Assembly (NCBI GenBank): GCA_958295665.1 | Contig: OY282560.1 | Location: 41,727,044-41,791,043, forward strand | Direction of reading: 5' to 3' | Source: Tipula vernalis | Taxonomy: Eukaryota; Arthropoda; Insecta; Diptera; Tipulidae | DNA: 64,000 nt | Shown: piece after piece, positions 30,283 through 42,168 of the stretch | Position numbering within the stretch: position 1 is the first letter of the stretch | How the letters are laid out: the number at the start of each line of letters is the position of its first letter | The notes under the pieces: generated by a model | Told to the model about the DNA's origin: nothing | Database searches by the model: none | The model's input: the letters and a program-made list of their open reading frames with translations, nothing else | Position numbers and translations under genes: made by a program

Positions 30283-32030
30283 CAGTTAACTCTGTCTATT
30301 TCAAAGTTCCAAGAGGCCGAAAAAGAAAAATTCGAGATAGAAAGGGCATATTTTAATACCAAAAAAAATCGGAGAAAGAGTTTTGAAATAGAAAGGGAAC
30401 ATTTTCATGAAATGAAAATAAAAGAAATACGTATGTAAATTGCTGTAATTCATGTGTTGTAATTTATTCTAAAAAACTGAACATTTAAAGAAATTTTTAA
30501 ATTTATACAATGTCTTAAAAATATCTTCGTGAGTGTCTTCTATTGCTAAAACAATTTTATCATCCACAAGCATATCTTCTATTGCCAAATCACACCAATA
30601 TTCTCCGAAACACACACAGTTCTAAATTTTTCCCATGTATCTTCTACATTTTCCAAACAACACTCTTAATTATTTTCAGTTGAACAAATTTGCAAGTGGT
30701 ATAATGTTTACATGTCGAAAACAGTTTTTAATTGTTCGAGGAGTAATCATCATCCAACTTTTTGAAAGAAATTCAATTGCATCTAACAACGTAAAATTTG
30801 ACGAACAATTCTTTTCCATATCATCAATTCGTTTTATCACTATTTGCTGCCGATAAAATATTTTCAAATTTTGTATTACACCTGCGTCCATTGGCTGTTC
30901 ATGCGCAGTAAAATTTGGTGGAAAGTTGATTTGGCATGTACCGGACAATTATCAATAAAAGCCAATACTTTTTGGTTTTTGGCGGTAAATTGTTCATCAT
31001 GTTCGATTAAATATTTTTCAAAAATATCAGACGTCATCCATGCTTTGGCGTTAGCAACATATTTCACATGGAGACTTCACATTTTTAAAACATCGCGGTG
31101 GTTTTAATTTTGCAATAACCAGCAAGGGTAGTTTTTTCGATTCTGTGCTATTGGCTCCAACTAATACAGTTATTCATTTTTTATTGTATTTACCACTAAA
31201 ACATTTATTAGTTTTAAAGTACATGGTTTTATTGGGAATACATCTGTAAAACAGTGCAGTTTCATCCATGTTATCGTAAAAATTTTCAGTGTCGTAGTGG
31301 TGCAATGAATTTTGTAAGTTATTCATGCATACTTCACGATTTTCCATGTTGGCATCAGCACCTTCTCCAGACAATTTTTTAAAAACAATATTGCGTTTTG
31401 TTTTGAAACCATTTAGCCAGCCATCGCCGGCTTTAAAATTTTGTGTAACCATTTTTTCTGCAAATAACAAAGCCTTTTGTGTGATGATAGCCCCAAATAT
31501 TCATTGTTTTATTTCATTTTATTTTTATAAAAAATTTTTATTACCAAATAATGGGATATTTTTTAGCCGGCGTTGGTGAACAAAACATAAAACGGCGTCT
31601 TCTAGTCTATCGTGCATCACATTTCGTATTTTTATCACATATAAATTTTCAGAAGCATTCCCTTTTGCAGTAATTTTTTCCGACTGTTTTAGTATACTGG
31701 ATAAGGTAATTAAAGTCAATACATATTTTTTTGCGATGTTAATTTTTTTCGAACCAATGTTTACTTCTTCAATAATTTGAATTTTTTCTTTGATGGTGCA
31801 TAATTTTAATTTTCTTTTTTCCGAAGTCACTTCTTGCCAAATTATTATTTTTTTAAAATATGTATTCACATTTTTTGCACTATAAAAATAAGCTTTGTTT
31901 TCACTAGTTTGTACGGTTACAAATTTATTTCTTAGAGACGAGGGCGATGTTCGACTGTGAAAACAAAACATTATAAATATAAAAATGAAGAGAAAGAGGA
32001 ATTGCTTCGATTTTTTCTCAAAGTTACCTG
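30283..32030 (-). mobile_element. Pogo/Tigger DNA transposon, degenerate, in copia
   Basis: 1,748 bp flanked by TA on each side (30281-30282 and 32031-32032). Its ends match imperfectly: CAGTTAACTCTGTCTATTTC on the left and, inverted, CAGGTAACTTTGAGAAAAAA on the right. It encodes a pogo-type transposase on the minus strand. It splits the copia RT right after QQQYIGDT. Confidence 0.8.
30676..31971 (-). pseudogene. Pogo/Tigger transposase (CENP-B HTH + DDE_1), broken
   Basis: Four frame-shifted blocks in order. At about 31525-31850: the Psq/CENP-B-type helix-turn-helix (RKLKLCTIKEKIQIIEEV). At 31174-31470: the second HTH part (GDGWLNGFKTKRNIVFKKLS) and the first catalytic Asp in MDETALFYR. At 30876-31067: AWMTSDIFEKYL and FIDNCPVHAK, the second Asp. 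At 30676-30948: QPMDAGVIQNLK, the third Asp. The DDD triad survives but the frames do not, so no active transposase can be made. Related host genes (jerky, CENP-B) exist, but the breaks and TA-flanked inverted repeats point to a transposon. Confidence 0.85.
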
Positions 32031-32032
32031 TA

Positions 32033-33690
32033 TCTCCAATATATTGTTGTTGGTCGATATAATAATTGGCAGAACTATCTTTGGTAATTCTTATTCCAAC
32101 ATAATTTTTGCCGATCTTTCATTTTAAACGCTTTGTGCATCCTTTAATCTGTGTACACTCTGTTTCATTTTTCCAGAAAATTGATATATCATCGACATAA
32201 ATCGGCAAGATTAACTTAACTTTATTGTCAGTTCATATTATATAAACACATGGCTCGGCGGAACGTTCCCATCGTAGCCACGTTTGGGCTTATAACCCCA
32301 TTTTGTTTTAATGACCTTCTTATCTTTAGGTAAATCCAATAAAATCCAAGTGTTGTTTTCAGCCAATGAATTTATTTCGTTATTCGTTGCATCGCGCCAT
32401 TCTTTCTCGTTATCACTTATAGCATCTTGGTAAGTTATTACATAATCATCAAACATGTTTACTTGTCTTTACCAATTTGAACGTCTGATGTCACAGTATT
32501 CCTCATCAATTTGATCACATGGTATGAAATCAGGATCATTTGTTAAACCGTTTTCATTCATTACCAGCCTCAAAATTTTCTTCAGAAAAGTCAGTGATAG
32601 TTATCAGGTTCATCTCAAAAAAAGACGTCACGTGCATGAACTTTTGGCACTTGTCCCAAAAATGTTCAACTGGTTATAATTTGTTCTTAAGTTTATTCAG
32701 AGTTCCTCAGGTATTTTCATACCTTCAACTATAGTACGGTTCGTAAATTCCGCCATTCTGTTTTGCTTTGGGGTAAGAGGAATTGTTGTCTGATTTATCA
32801 AAACATAATTTTTCAAAATTTTTGATATATATTCGCTGCCATTATCTGAGCGTACTATTTTGATTTTCCGTTACGCTTGAGTTTCAAGCATTGCTTTAAA
32901 CTCGAAATTTTTCGAAAATTTCCGACTTTGACTTCATAAAATAAACAAATACTTTGGAAAGTGACAAAATATCTAGAACCCCCAATTGACATATTCCCCC
33001 TTGGGCTACAGACTTCAGCATGTATCATATCCAATAAATTTGTTGCCCTTTTTCCTTTGTCTTTATAACATTTATCGGGTTTAACTTTCCATTGAACATT
33101 GTCTTTAACATTCTGTACATCCTTTATGATGTTTCTTACATCTTCATCATGTTTTACATTTCTATGCCAAGTTACTAAGTCCAAATTCGTTTTAGCCGAC
33201 AACCCATAACCTACTGTTGAAGACGGTATTTTATACACCCCTTCAAATAATTTTGCTCTGGCTAACAGCTGATTATTTTGATAAAGATTGAGCAGCCACT
33301 TTTGCTATATAAACCATTCAAGGTGAGATGTCAGGTTTTGTGATCGACCACTATCCCAAAAACTAAGATCCTTCGGATTTTCCTGATGCGAAGAGAACCG
33401 CACTAAATGCATTTTCAAAATTACTCTAAGTATTATTTTTATCAGGAAATTTTTAATTTTTTTCCCAACATTGAAATCTTTTGTGAATGATTTTCCCACA
33501 ACCATGAGTCACTGGTAATTTTGATTCCATTCGATTCGATACCCATTATGGTTTGTATTCACTTCAAGAAGAAATGACCCAACATATTCATCGGAAATTT
33601 TAAATCCGATTCCATTTAATTTATTTGCTGTTTCAATAATTTTGGAAATAAAATCCACCGTTCCATCAGAATTTTCATGGTTTGTTGTAA
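32033..33690 (-). pseudogene. Copia gag-protease-integrase-RT remnant
   Basis: Minus strand, in order. Gag: KLNGIGFKISDEYVGSFLLE (about 33560-33640). Protease-like: FWDSG (about 33350). GAG-pre-integrase and integrase: LVTWHRNVKHDEDV, GKRATNLLDMIHAEV, GSRYFVTF (32940-33180). RT start: EWRDATNNEINSLAENNTW and LDLPKDKKVIKTKWGYKPK (32290-32400). RT motif LPIYVDDISIF with the YVDD box (about 32185-32205). Finally KNYVGIRITKDSS and YYIDQQQYIGDT up to the pogo insertion. Stops, frameshifts and a deletion between KWGYK and YVDD make it non-functional. Confidence 0.82.
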
Positions 33691-36396
33691 TAAGTTACAC
33701 TACGGAAATATATTTATAACATCTACAATAGTTAAATTAATTTTTAAATCTCTTTCGTTATTTTTTACTGTAGTTTAGTAGCGAAAGAGCTTTAAGAAAT
33801 TATACCATTATTTTAAAATTTCGTTTAGAGTAACAAGACTTGATGTAAATATTATTTACAATTTGTAATGCTTATCGTCTCGTTTCACCAATATTTAAAT
33901 AGAATTAAAAATCAAATTCAACGAATTCGATTATCATCAATTAATCTTCAAAACAAAAAAAAAAACAAAAAAATCACGACAAAAAATAAATTAACATCCG
34001 CCGGAAACTAAATTTATGATGATATTGTGAACAATTTTCAATGTTTTCTAAGAATAGAACGAGCGAAGAAGTCGATGAAAATCTAGAACGTGCAAGTCTG
34101 TGGAAAATGATTTGGTTCTATAACAATTTTCAAACGAACAAAATAACATTTACAACAATTTTATTTGTTAAGATTTCGCTAGACAACATGTAAAAATTCT
34201 TAGTCCACGAAAAATTGATAATAAAGATTTTCGTCTATAAATAAATCTATTAAATCCTTAAGAATGTAAATGAATGGCACCCACGCAAAAGAAAAAAAAA
34301 AGTCTTAATCACATAAAATAGACAACACTGATTGGACTTTATTTCTATGGTTCTCTCATCTTATCGATAACCCGGGAACGAAATATGTACATACATATTA
34401 CATACATACACGTCTATATACATAGATCCTATTGTCAAGGCAAATGATGTTGTTATGTTATGCTTTTATGATGGTCTAATCTTTTATTCAGCTACCACAA
34501 CAAACCTATAAAACATGGTAAAAGCATATCACAAAAAACGAAAATTTGAACAGCCAACATAAATAGAAATAATATAAGAGAGCTAAATAAAGTTTGATAT
34601 TTAATAGGATTCAGGAGTAATGGATTGCTAAGACAATTGTGAATAAATATGGTTGTCAGATTTTATGGCTATTCGATGGCTGGTTATTAGGACTAAACAT
34701 TGATTTATAAAGCAAATAATAATTAAATTTATTAATAAATAAATTACTATGTATGTAAGCCTTAAAACTCCAGTATATATTTTGTTAATAACCTAGTCGC
34801 CTTGGAACAAGTTATTTGTTTTTGAACAAACTAATCCCCAGGCGGCGAGGGTGTAAACATCAACATTTGTTCTTTTCTCATTTGAATGTAAATTATACGA
34901 TGATGAAATATCCACATTCATTCATCTCTTTTGATAAACACAAACGTATATAAGTCATGGATTTTCCAAATTAACCATTATTTTTAATTATTATAGTAAT
35001 AAAATTCGAAATTAAAATAGTAAAATGGACAACATTAATTTATTTTTACGAATAAATATGGCTTTAACATAGTTTACCAATATTCAATGTTAGTCAATTT
35101 GTTAATAAAAATTAATTTAAAATACAGAAATTCTGTCCCCCTTTTCATAATATCTTGAACACCAAAACTTGGTAGACAGGATCTTGCCAAAACATAAAAA
35201 AAATTCCACCTACATATTGTATGCTACATATTGTGATGGTCAGAAAATTATGGAACACCGAATTTCGGGCTCTTTTCAGGATTCGTATTGGATTTTGCAA
35301 TAAAACACTCGATTAAATTAATAATATTGTACAATTTACTGTACAACACTTGTTTCCAGCACTTTTAGCTCTTTGCAATTTAATTGGTTAATTTTAAAGC
35401 ACTTTACTATTTCACTTTATTACCACTTGTTCACTGATCACAGAGGTTGAATTTAAACTGATCTTATGCTGTGACTTGGTTGCGCGTATATACCGGTTTA
35501 AATAAAATCTTGAACTTTCCATATTGCGTTGTTATCAAAATTGTCCAAGTATGCGTATATTTATTCGAAAGAAACCTATGACGTAATCATTACAATCATA
35601 AAACGAATAAAATGTTGGTTTTATTTTCGGTGGAGCATTTTAAATTTTATATATAGAGAGTTAAATCACTCACAATATGTTACTTAAGTTTAACTAGAGT
35701 CATGCTCCACAATGCCTTCTCTTTCCACCAATTTTTGCAAGCAATATTATATGAATGTGTATTCATAATAAGTCCATTTAAAATATTTAGTTCCGGAGTT
35801 TTTGCAGCTCTACATCTATGTTTAAATAGTTACTTATGCCGAAAAAATGAGAGTTTGTCTTAAATGGGTCGAATCTGAAAGAATTTGGTAAAACATTATT
35901 TTTTTTGTACAATAATAATCCTTGTACAATAATGGCCAAAATGCTTTCAGGTAAATTTACTTTTATTGAATTTATCAAATTTTTGGAGGGCTCTCGATTT
36001 TATTTTTCAGTTTTTGCTGCAACAATATTTGAGAAGGTCTGGTTTAAAATTTTAAATTAATAATATTGTTGTTAAAAAACGATTTTAATTGACTTGATAT
36101 ACGAGTATTTCTAGTTAAATTCGTTTCACTTCGTTCGTCTTTCACTTGAAATGACACGACAACGTGAATTGGGGTGTAATAATATAAAATCAAACATTTA
36201 TTTATAAAAATTATAATTCATTTTTTATCAAAAAATAACAAAATCAATAATCAACAGGACAAGTACAAGTATCTGCCTTAAAAAATCTTCTATTAAGAGT
36301 GCTTCATGTTGTTTTCATAGACATGTTTTATAAAACAACTGCCTAAAACAAAACAAAAATACAACAAAAATTCGAAATAAGAAAGTTTCAAAAGTA
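33691..36396 (+). other. Intronic DNA without firm assignment
   Basis: AT-rich. A short inverted pair GTGGAGCAT / ATGCTCCAC lies around 35630-35712. No coding or RNA gene found. Confidence 0.5.
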
Positions 36397-36884
36397 CAGT
36401 GATACTTCCTCGCTTAACGAGCACTTCGCATAACGAGCAAAACAACCCTGTTGTACGACTGAGCGCTCCAAGAACGATCAATGATCAATCACGGTGATGC
36501 TCTCTTATACCTCACCGTGATCATCACTTTATACCATATTTCGTAAAAAAAGCACTGATAAAATGCGAACATTGTAATTTATTACATGAAAAACAAATTA
36601 AAGAAAGCCGAAGATTTTTTTTTTTTTTGCTTTATATTTCTGTTTCATGTTTTAAACGTGCCATCTCAAACAAAATTTCTCGATTGCTCACGCAAAGTAC
36701 AACTGGGAAATTGTAAAAAATGACTCAATTAACGAGCGACATTTCGCAAAAACGAGTGACGAGAAGAGGGGCAGACCTGAATTGTGCGCTTAATATACAA
36801 ACATAATGTATTTCATTATTTAAAAAAAAAACGTAACGAATAAGATCCTGGAACGAATTATGCTCGTTAAGCGAGATACCGGTG
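36397..36884. mobile_element. Pogo-like MITE, 488 bp
   Basis: TA on both outer sides (36395-36396 and 36885-36886). The ends CAGTGATACTTCCTCGCTTA (then ACGAGCA) and, inverted, CACCGGTATCTCGCTTAACG (then AGCAT) form an inverted repeat. Internal copies of AACGAGC recur (for example 36436 and 36730). No transposase. CAG/CAC ends with TA targets fit the pogo/Tigger group. Confidence 0.75.
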
Positions 36885-36886
36885 TA

Positions 36887-37519
36887 TTCGTTTGTTTTTG
36901 GTCATTTCTCTCGCTCTATAATTACGACTCTATCTTATTTTATTTACACCAATCATCGTCGCTAGGTTTTGTAAAATTTACGAACACATTTTGAATGAAT
37001 TTATTTCATATATAACGATTCCCCTCTCTAAGTTCATTTTAGATGCGTATTAAATGGATTTATTTATAAGGGGAAATTGGGTTCGATTATGTTTTCGTTC
37101 ACAATCACCACAAAACAACAATATGAAATAATGAAGTTTAAGGGGAAATAATATTTCAAATTCTTCTGATTTCTGATTATATACAAAATATCGGTAATAT
37201 CTTTATGATGTGCAGTGGCATTGATTTAATTATTATAGACCAACATATTTAAACAAATGTACAAAATATTAGGACTAAAATTTCGTCCTTCCATTTTGTT
37301 GTAGTCGCCTGTCACTTGCAAAATTCAAGTGATATCTGTCGTATAAAGTGACTTTAGAGGTAATAAACGACTAAGAGAATAGGAAAATTGATGTGACGTG
37401 ATAGTAGTCATGAAAAATGATGTGATACGACTAAGGGTATTGGGGTGTAAGATACAACTATTGTAACTTATAAATTAATCTAAGAAAAACCATTTTAATA
37501 ATGTTCGTAATTAAGAGTA
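36887..37519 (+). other. Intronic DNA
   Basis: AT-rich sequence with no feature that I can name. Confidence 0.5.
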
Positions 37520-37606
37520 ACACAGAATGGGTTGGGTACGAAATTCTGCTTTTTATAATTCTGTTTTACATAATTCTGTTTCACAAAATTCTGGTTCACA
37601 AATTTC

Positions 37607-37705
37607 TGTTTCATAAAATTCTGCTAAACATTAATTCTGCAATTAATTTTTTTGCCGCAAACAAATTAATTGCAGAATTAATTTTTAGCAGAATTTTATG
37701 AAACA
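37607..37705. repeat. Near-perfect hairpin in the MULE left end
   Basis: Arms 37607-37649 and 37663-37705 pair almost completely: a 22-bp perfect outer stem, a small bulge and a 19-bp perfect inner stem around a 13-nt loop (TTTTGCCGCAAAC). Confidence 0.9.
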
Positions 37706-37882
37706 TGTACATAATTTTTATTTACAGTGTTTATACATATATGCTGTAATTTAGTATAAAATATTGTATTCACAAAGTATCTTTGCTGATTTTGCCTTTG
37801 TAGAAAAAATAAAACATTAATTCTTTCCTTGATACATATTATACTGAACACGTACTCAAAAACAAAGTTAAATAAATTCCAA

Positions 37883-39000
37883 ATGGACATTAACATCGTT
37901 AAAAGTAACAAAGATCAAAACAAACTTAATGTTAACGATCATTTTTATTATTTTGAAAGAAAGCACAAGAAAGGAACTTTTAGTTGGGCTTGCGCTAACA
38001 GAATATCTTTGCACTGTAAAGGCAGAGTTATCACTATAATGGAAGATGGGATACACAAAATTAAGAAAGAACAATGGGAGAAGCATACCCATCCACCAGT
38101 GGCCAGTGATCTGGAAGTTTGCACTACAAACAATCACAATAAAACTTTAGCCACAACATCAGAAAATAAACCATCACAAATAATAAGAAATTCTGTTGTT
38201 CAATGTCCGGAGAATGTTAGAGTTTTCTTACCAACAAAAGAAGCTCAAAAAATGAAGGTCCATCGGATAAGAAAAAAATATAATTGCTGAGCCACAAAAC
38301 CTTGCCCTTATTGACATCGCTGAAGCATTACATCAATTGGAAGGAGAATTATTTGTCTTGTGTATGTCTGGGGTCGACGGAGAAAAGATCATAATAATGG
38401 GTACCAGATCATCTCTACAACTCCTAGCAGAGTTAACATGCTGGATAATGGATGCTACTTTTGAAGTGGTACCGTGCATAATGCGGCAATTATTTTCTAT
38501 CCATGGCCTGATTGAAGGTGAAGTCACACTGTTAATTTTTTGTTTACTGAGCTAAAAAACTTTACAATTATACGAATTTCTTTTTTGAAAAAAAAAAAAA
38601 AAAATATTTTTAAAATTCGAAATTGAACCAAATCCACAAGGAATCGTGTGTGATTTTGAAAAGCCATTATTTCATCGGCAACATTTTCTTTTCCAAACAC
38701 AAATGTAAAAGGATGCTTTTTCCACTTCGGGTAAATTTTATGGCGTAGAATCCAAAAAGAGGGGATGAAAAAGCTGTATGGAAATTCCGTATCGTTCTCT
38801 CTAAACCCGGAACGGAGTATTTCCCGAGAACCCAAAACACCGACGTTTGAATGTGGTAGTCGGGAAACGCCATGCAGGGCTTTATAAATTGATAGATGCT
38901 TTGTCAAAGGAGATGATAATGTCAAAAATGCAGGTGGAAAAAAGAAAATCGGGAAATTACATTAGAAAAAAAAAATCGATCATTCAAAAAATAAAAAAAA
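37883..39000 (+). pseudogene. MULE transposase with N-terminal FLYWCH zinc finger, broken
   Basis: From ATG at 37883 (an open frame exists a little upstream without ATG): a FLYWCH finger, HFYYFERKHK, FSWACANRISLHCKGRV and KHTHPP, with Cys/Cys/His/His in place (about 37935-38095). After a stop and frameshift come WIMDATFEVVPCIMRQLFSI (about 38452-38510; first catalytic Asp), PQGIVCDFEKPLF (about 38628-38665; second Asp), GCFFHFG and LWRRIQK (about 38712-38760), and finally RHAGLYKLIDALSKEM (about 38860-38915). These are ordered landmarks of MULE transposases. FLYWCH fingers are known from such transposases and their domesticated relatives. Several stops rule out function. Confidence 0.85.
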
Positions 39001-39390
39001 TTGAAAAAATTATGACAAAACAGTATTTTGTAAAAACTGAATTTTTTAAAACGGAATTAAGTACCGATCCCATTTTCTGATTCGCTCTTAAATGTGGCCA
39101 GCAAAAACCGCAACACCCCTCGCTATTGCTTCTTTAGGTATTCGAAGTCTAAGCACACCACTGTACATAATATTCCATAACAATGTACCCAGCACCGAAC
39201 AGTAATTATTTTATCTCAGAAGACAATAGATGGATAACTTAATGAGAAGTATTATTTTTAAAAAAACAGAATTTTGTAAAACGGAATTTTTCAAAGCAGA
39301 ATTTTTCGAGAAACTAAAATTTCGAAAAAACAGAATTTTGTAAAAACAGAATTTTTTAAAACAGAATTACGTTCCGATCCCACACAGAAT

Positions 39391-41470
39391 ATTAAAAGCA
39401 CAATTTTGCATCATTGGATTATTCGCCAAACGAGAAGAACACCCGGAGAAAATACCTCTGGTACTTTTGCTAATTTCCTAGAATTTACAAAACAGGTCGG
39501 ATATCACTTTCTCTGATTTCGAAGATGGTGTGTAGGGCCTACCATTTGAAAACAAATACATTTTAGTAGAAACTGGTGACATTCACTAGAAAGAAAATTT
39601 CGATATCATTTGATTAACCTCTGAAAAACCAATGACTTTCTCGAGATGTTGGAATGTTTGACTTGTATGTTACCGTCCATCACCAACAATACTAATTTGT
39701 ATGAAAATAAATCAAAACTGTCAAACGGACAAGAATTTAACCAAGAAATCAACATTCATCGGAGTCTGTGAGAAGGTACTATTTTTTAGTTTATGAAAAA
39801 CGAAAAGTCATTTCAATTTGAGCAATTTGTTTTATGTTATGTCCAGTGTTGATTGATTAATTTAATAAACTTGTCAAGAGCTATACGGTTTAGTCAATAT
39901 AATTCCACTGTGTTTTATCTCCGATAATAAAAGCTTTCAATAAACCTAATATGTTTGTTTAACATTTTCCTGTTGTTGTTGTTCCCGCACATATTATAAA
40001 TTTATGGGTATATTGATATTATTTATGATTAGCCGTTAAATCCAATACAATAGACAGTAAATTTTCTTTTCTTTTTCATGATAAATTTCATTAAACTAAT
40101 GCACTAAATTAAACTAGACCACCTCAGTTCAACATCTTATACTTATCGTGTATGTCGGAGCAATATAATGGGTTTTTTTTTTATCGGAAAATCGTTTATA
40201 ATAAATATATCGACAATTTCTCTATTGTTCCCGTTCGCAAAAGCAATTCAACTTTTAATCAGATAAATTTATTAAAAAATTAATTAAATTTTCCCCATTT
40301 TTCTTAGTAATCAAATATTAATGCATTTTTTCACCGTCTTTTTAATGTGTTTTGTTGGCTGAATATTTGATGATGTTACATAAATACCGAAAGGTTATAA
40401 TAAGCTTTACTTCACATAATTTTTCACCCCAATTAAGGGTTACCCAGGATTTTTTTTTGTTAGTTCATCATATCGGCATTCAAAAAAATTTGGAATTAGA
40501 CCAAATTCTTTATCGACATCGATACATCGAAATTTTACTGAATATAATTTGTATTCTGATTTTTTTTTTGTATTATATCCAAACATTGATTTTGGAAAAT
40601 AAAAGTCCCGAAAAATAAAAGACTGTTGAAAAAATCTGCTTCTCGTTCATAAATTGTTAAAAGCAATATTAGGTAATCCGAATAATTGACATCTCTTGCT
40701 AAACACTCTTTAATGCCAAAAGGAAAAAATTGTTCAATCATTTATTTAGTAAATAAAACAAAATAATTGTGCGCTTGTATTATGTTGGTTAAATTATATT
40801 AAGATAAATTATTATAAGTTGGCAGTCTTAGCACAATATGAATGATAATGAATTTCGTCACGTTTTTTGCGGTTTTTGTTTATTTCAAGTACACAACAAC
40901 AAAATATTTCTTAAAAAATTTAAATATGTAGATTTTCCCCGTCTTGTTTTTTCATGGTACAAGTGCACAAACCAATACGTCGTAGTGTTAAATGTAATAA
41001 TATTTTGCGCAACAAAAAGTGACAGCTGAGATGGGGAACAGGTGTTAGTGTGAAATAGGTGTGTTACATTCTTGGCTCTTTCTTGATGATAATGATGATG
41101 ATGATGACGATAATGATAAATTAAGAATATATAAAATTAAAGCAGGAAGATTTTATTTGTTTTTCGCGGTCTAGTAAAATTATTGGTTTGTACATTTTTT
41201 TTTTTTTCAATGAAACCAGACTAACACGAGAAAATCTCTTTAGTTGGGTTAATAAAGGAAATTAAAGTGATAAAATGTTGATGTTTATTCTTTTTTATTG
41301 GCAAACGTACATTTCTGTTTTAAAAATTTATATTTAGTATCAGCGTCGCAAATTTAATAAATTTTGTAGTTTTGAGCAATTCGCATTTTTCGAGCAGAAA
41401 ATAATTAGGATAAAAATAATTTCTGTTGATTTTTTATTGAGATTAATGCTGTTTTTGTGTGATTAATTTT
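39391..41470 (+). other. Intronic DNA including (GAT)n-like repeat
   Basis: AT-rich. The degenerate GAT/AAT trinucleotide repeat lies at 41083-41119. No coding or structural element identified. Confidence 0.55.
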
Positions 41471-41500
41471 TATTTTTTTGTTTATTTTCAGGTAAGTGTC
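41471..41500 (+). promoter_or_regulatory. Candidate recursive splice site (ratchet point) 1
   Basis: A long pyrimidine-rich tract ends TTTATTTTCAG at 41491 and is followed at once by GTAAGT. A 3' splice site thus abuts a consensus 5' splice site with a zero-length exon, the definition of a ratchet point. It lies on the coding strand of Ogt, 27.1 kb into the giant intron. No annotated-looking exon starts here. Confidence 0.7.
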
Positions 41501-42168
41501 ATTGAATTTTAAAGTTTCAAATTACTTGGGGTAAGTTCATCATACAAATCGGATATGATTCCTACTTGTTTCGTTCCAATGTCCAAATAACCTTGAAAAT
41601 ATAAAACAATTATTTGTTTTATATTTGTATCATTTCATTTTAAATTCCAGCTGTGGAGAGCCATTATAAAAGAGAAACTGAAACATATTTCGCAACAGTC
41701 AACCAAAGTTTTGTCTCTAATTTACGGTTTTCCTAATTTTGCCTTTTTGTAGCAATGATTTATTAACAGCCCTTATCGTTCGTAAACACATGTTAAAAAT
41801 ACTGAATGCTACAGAGCATTTAGAAATAGAGTGTTTAGAGTAATACTTTTAACCCTTACATATATTGTAAATATCACTATTTTCGTTTAGTTATTGTTAT
41901 ATGTAAAAGTTCCGTTTTTTGGTTAAAATTACATGTTTATTTTGCAAGTATATAAAAGTTGTACATTATTCAAAGTATGCCTCATCAGAAACCACAACTT
42001 TCGCCAATCTTTTAGGCAATTCACTGATTCCCTTTCTGAAAAATTTGTCGTCTTTTGAAGCGATCCATTCGTCAAGCCAATTTTTGATATTTTCATAAGA
42101 TGTGAATCGTACGTCTTGAAGGGCTGACTGCATCGACCGGAATAAATAGTAATCGGAAGGAACATTTT

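Larger units (their letters stand above)
26905..33690 (-). mobile_element. Ty1/copia retrotransposon remnant with three nested insertions
   Basis: One old copia element, antisense to Ogt. It reads from gag (about 33.5-33.7 kb) through protease, integrase and RT (to 32.03 kb), resumes at about 30.21-30.28 kb with SDHNQKRSK, and ends in RNase H (26.9-27.4 kb). The order and strand of all parts agree. The intervening blocks are a piggyBac-like candidate (27379-30048), a foldback (30114-30215) and a pogo element (30283-32030). LTRs were not found. Confidence 0.8.
37529..39381 (+). mobile_element. Mutator-like element (MULE), end-to-end, 9-bp TSD
   Basis: Exact 9-bp duplication ACACAGAAT at 37520-37528 and 39382-39390, the length typical of Mutator. 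The termini GGGTTGGGTACGAAATTCTG and, inverted, GGGATCGGAACGTAATTCTG match at 16 of 20 positions. They run into arrays of AATTCTGTTTTACA-type repeats in mirror orientation (37541-37625 and 39250-39365). Inside lies a degenerate MULE transposase. A further partial copy of the right terminus sits at about 39022-39071. Confidence 0.88.

Noticed and set aside
32310..32335. TTATCTTTAG|GTAAAT as a ratchet point
   Set aside because: It is part of the copia reverse-transcriptase coding remnant on the other strand.
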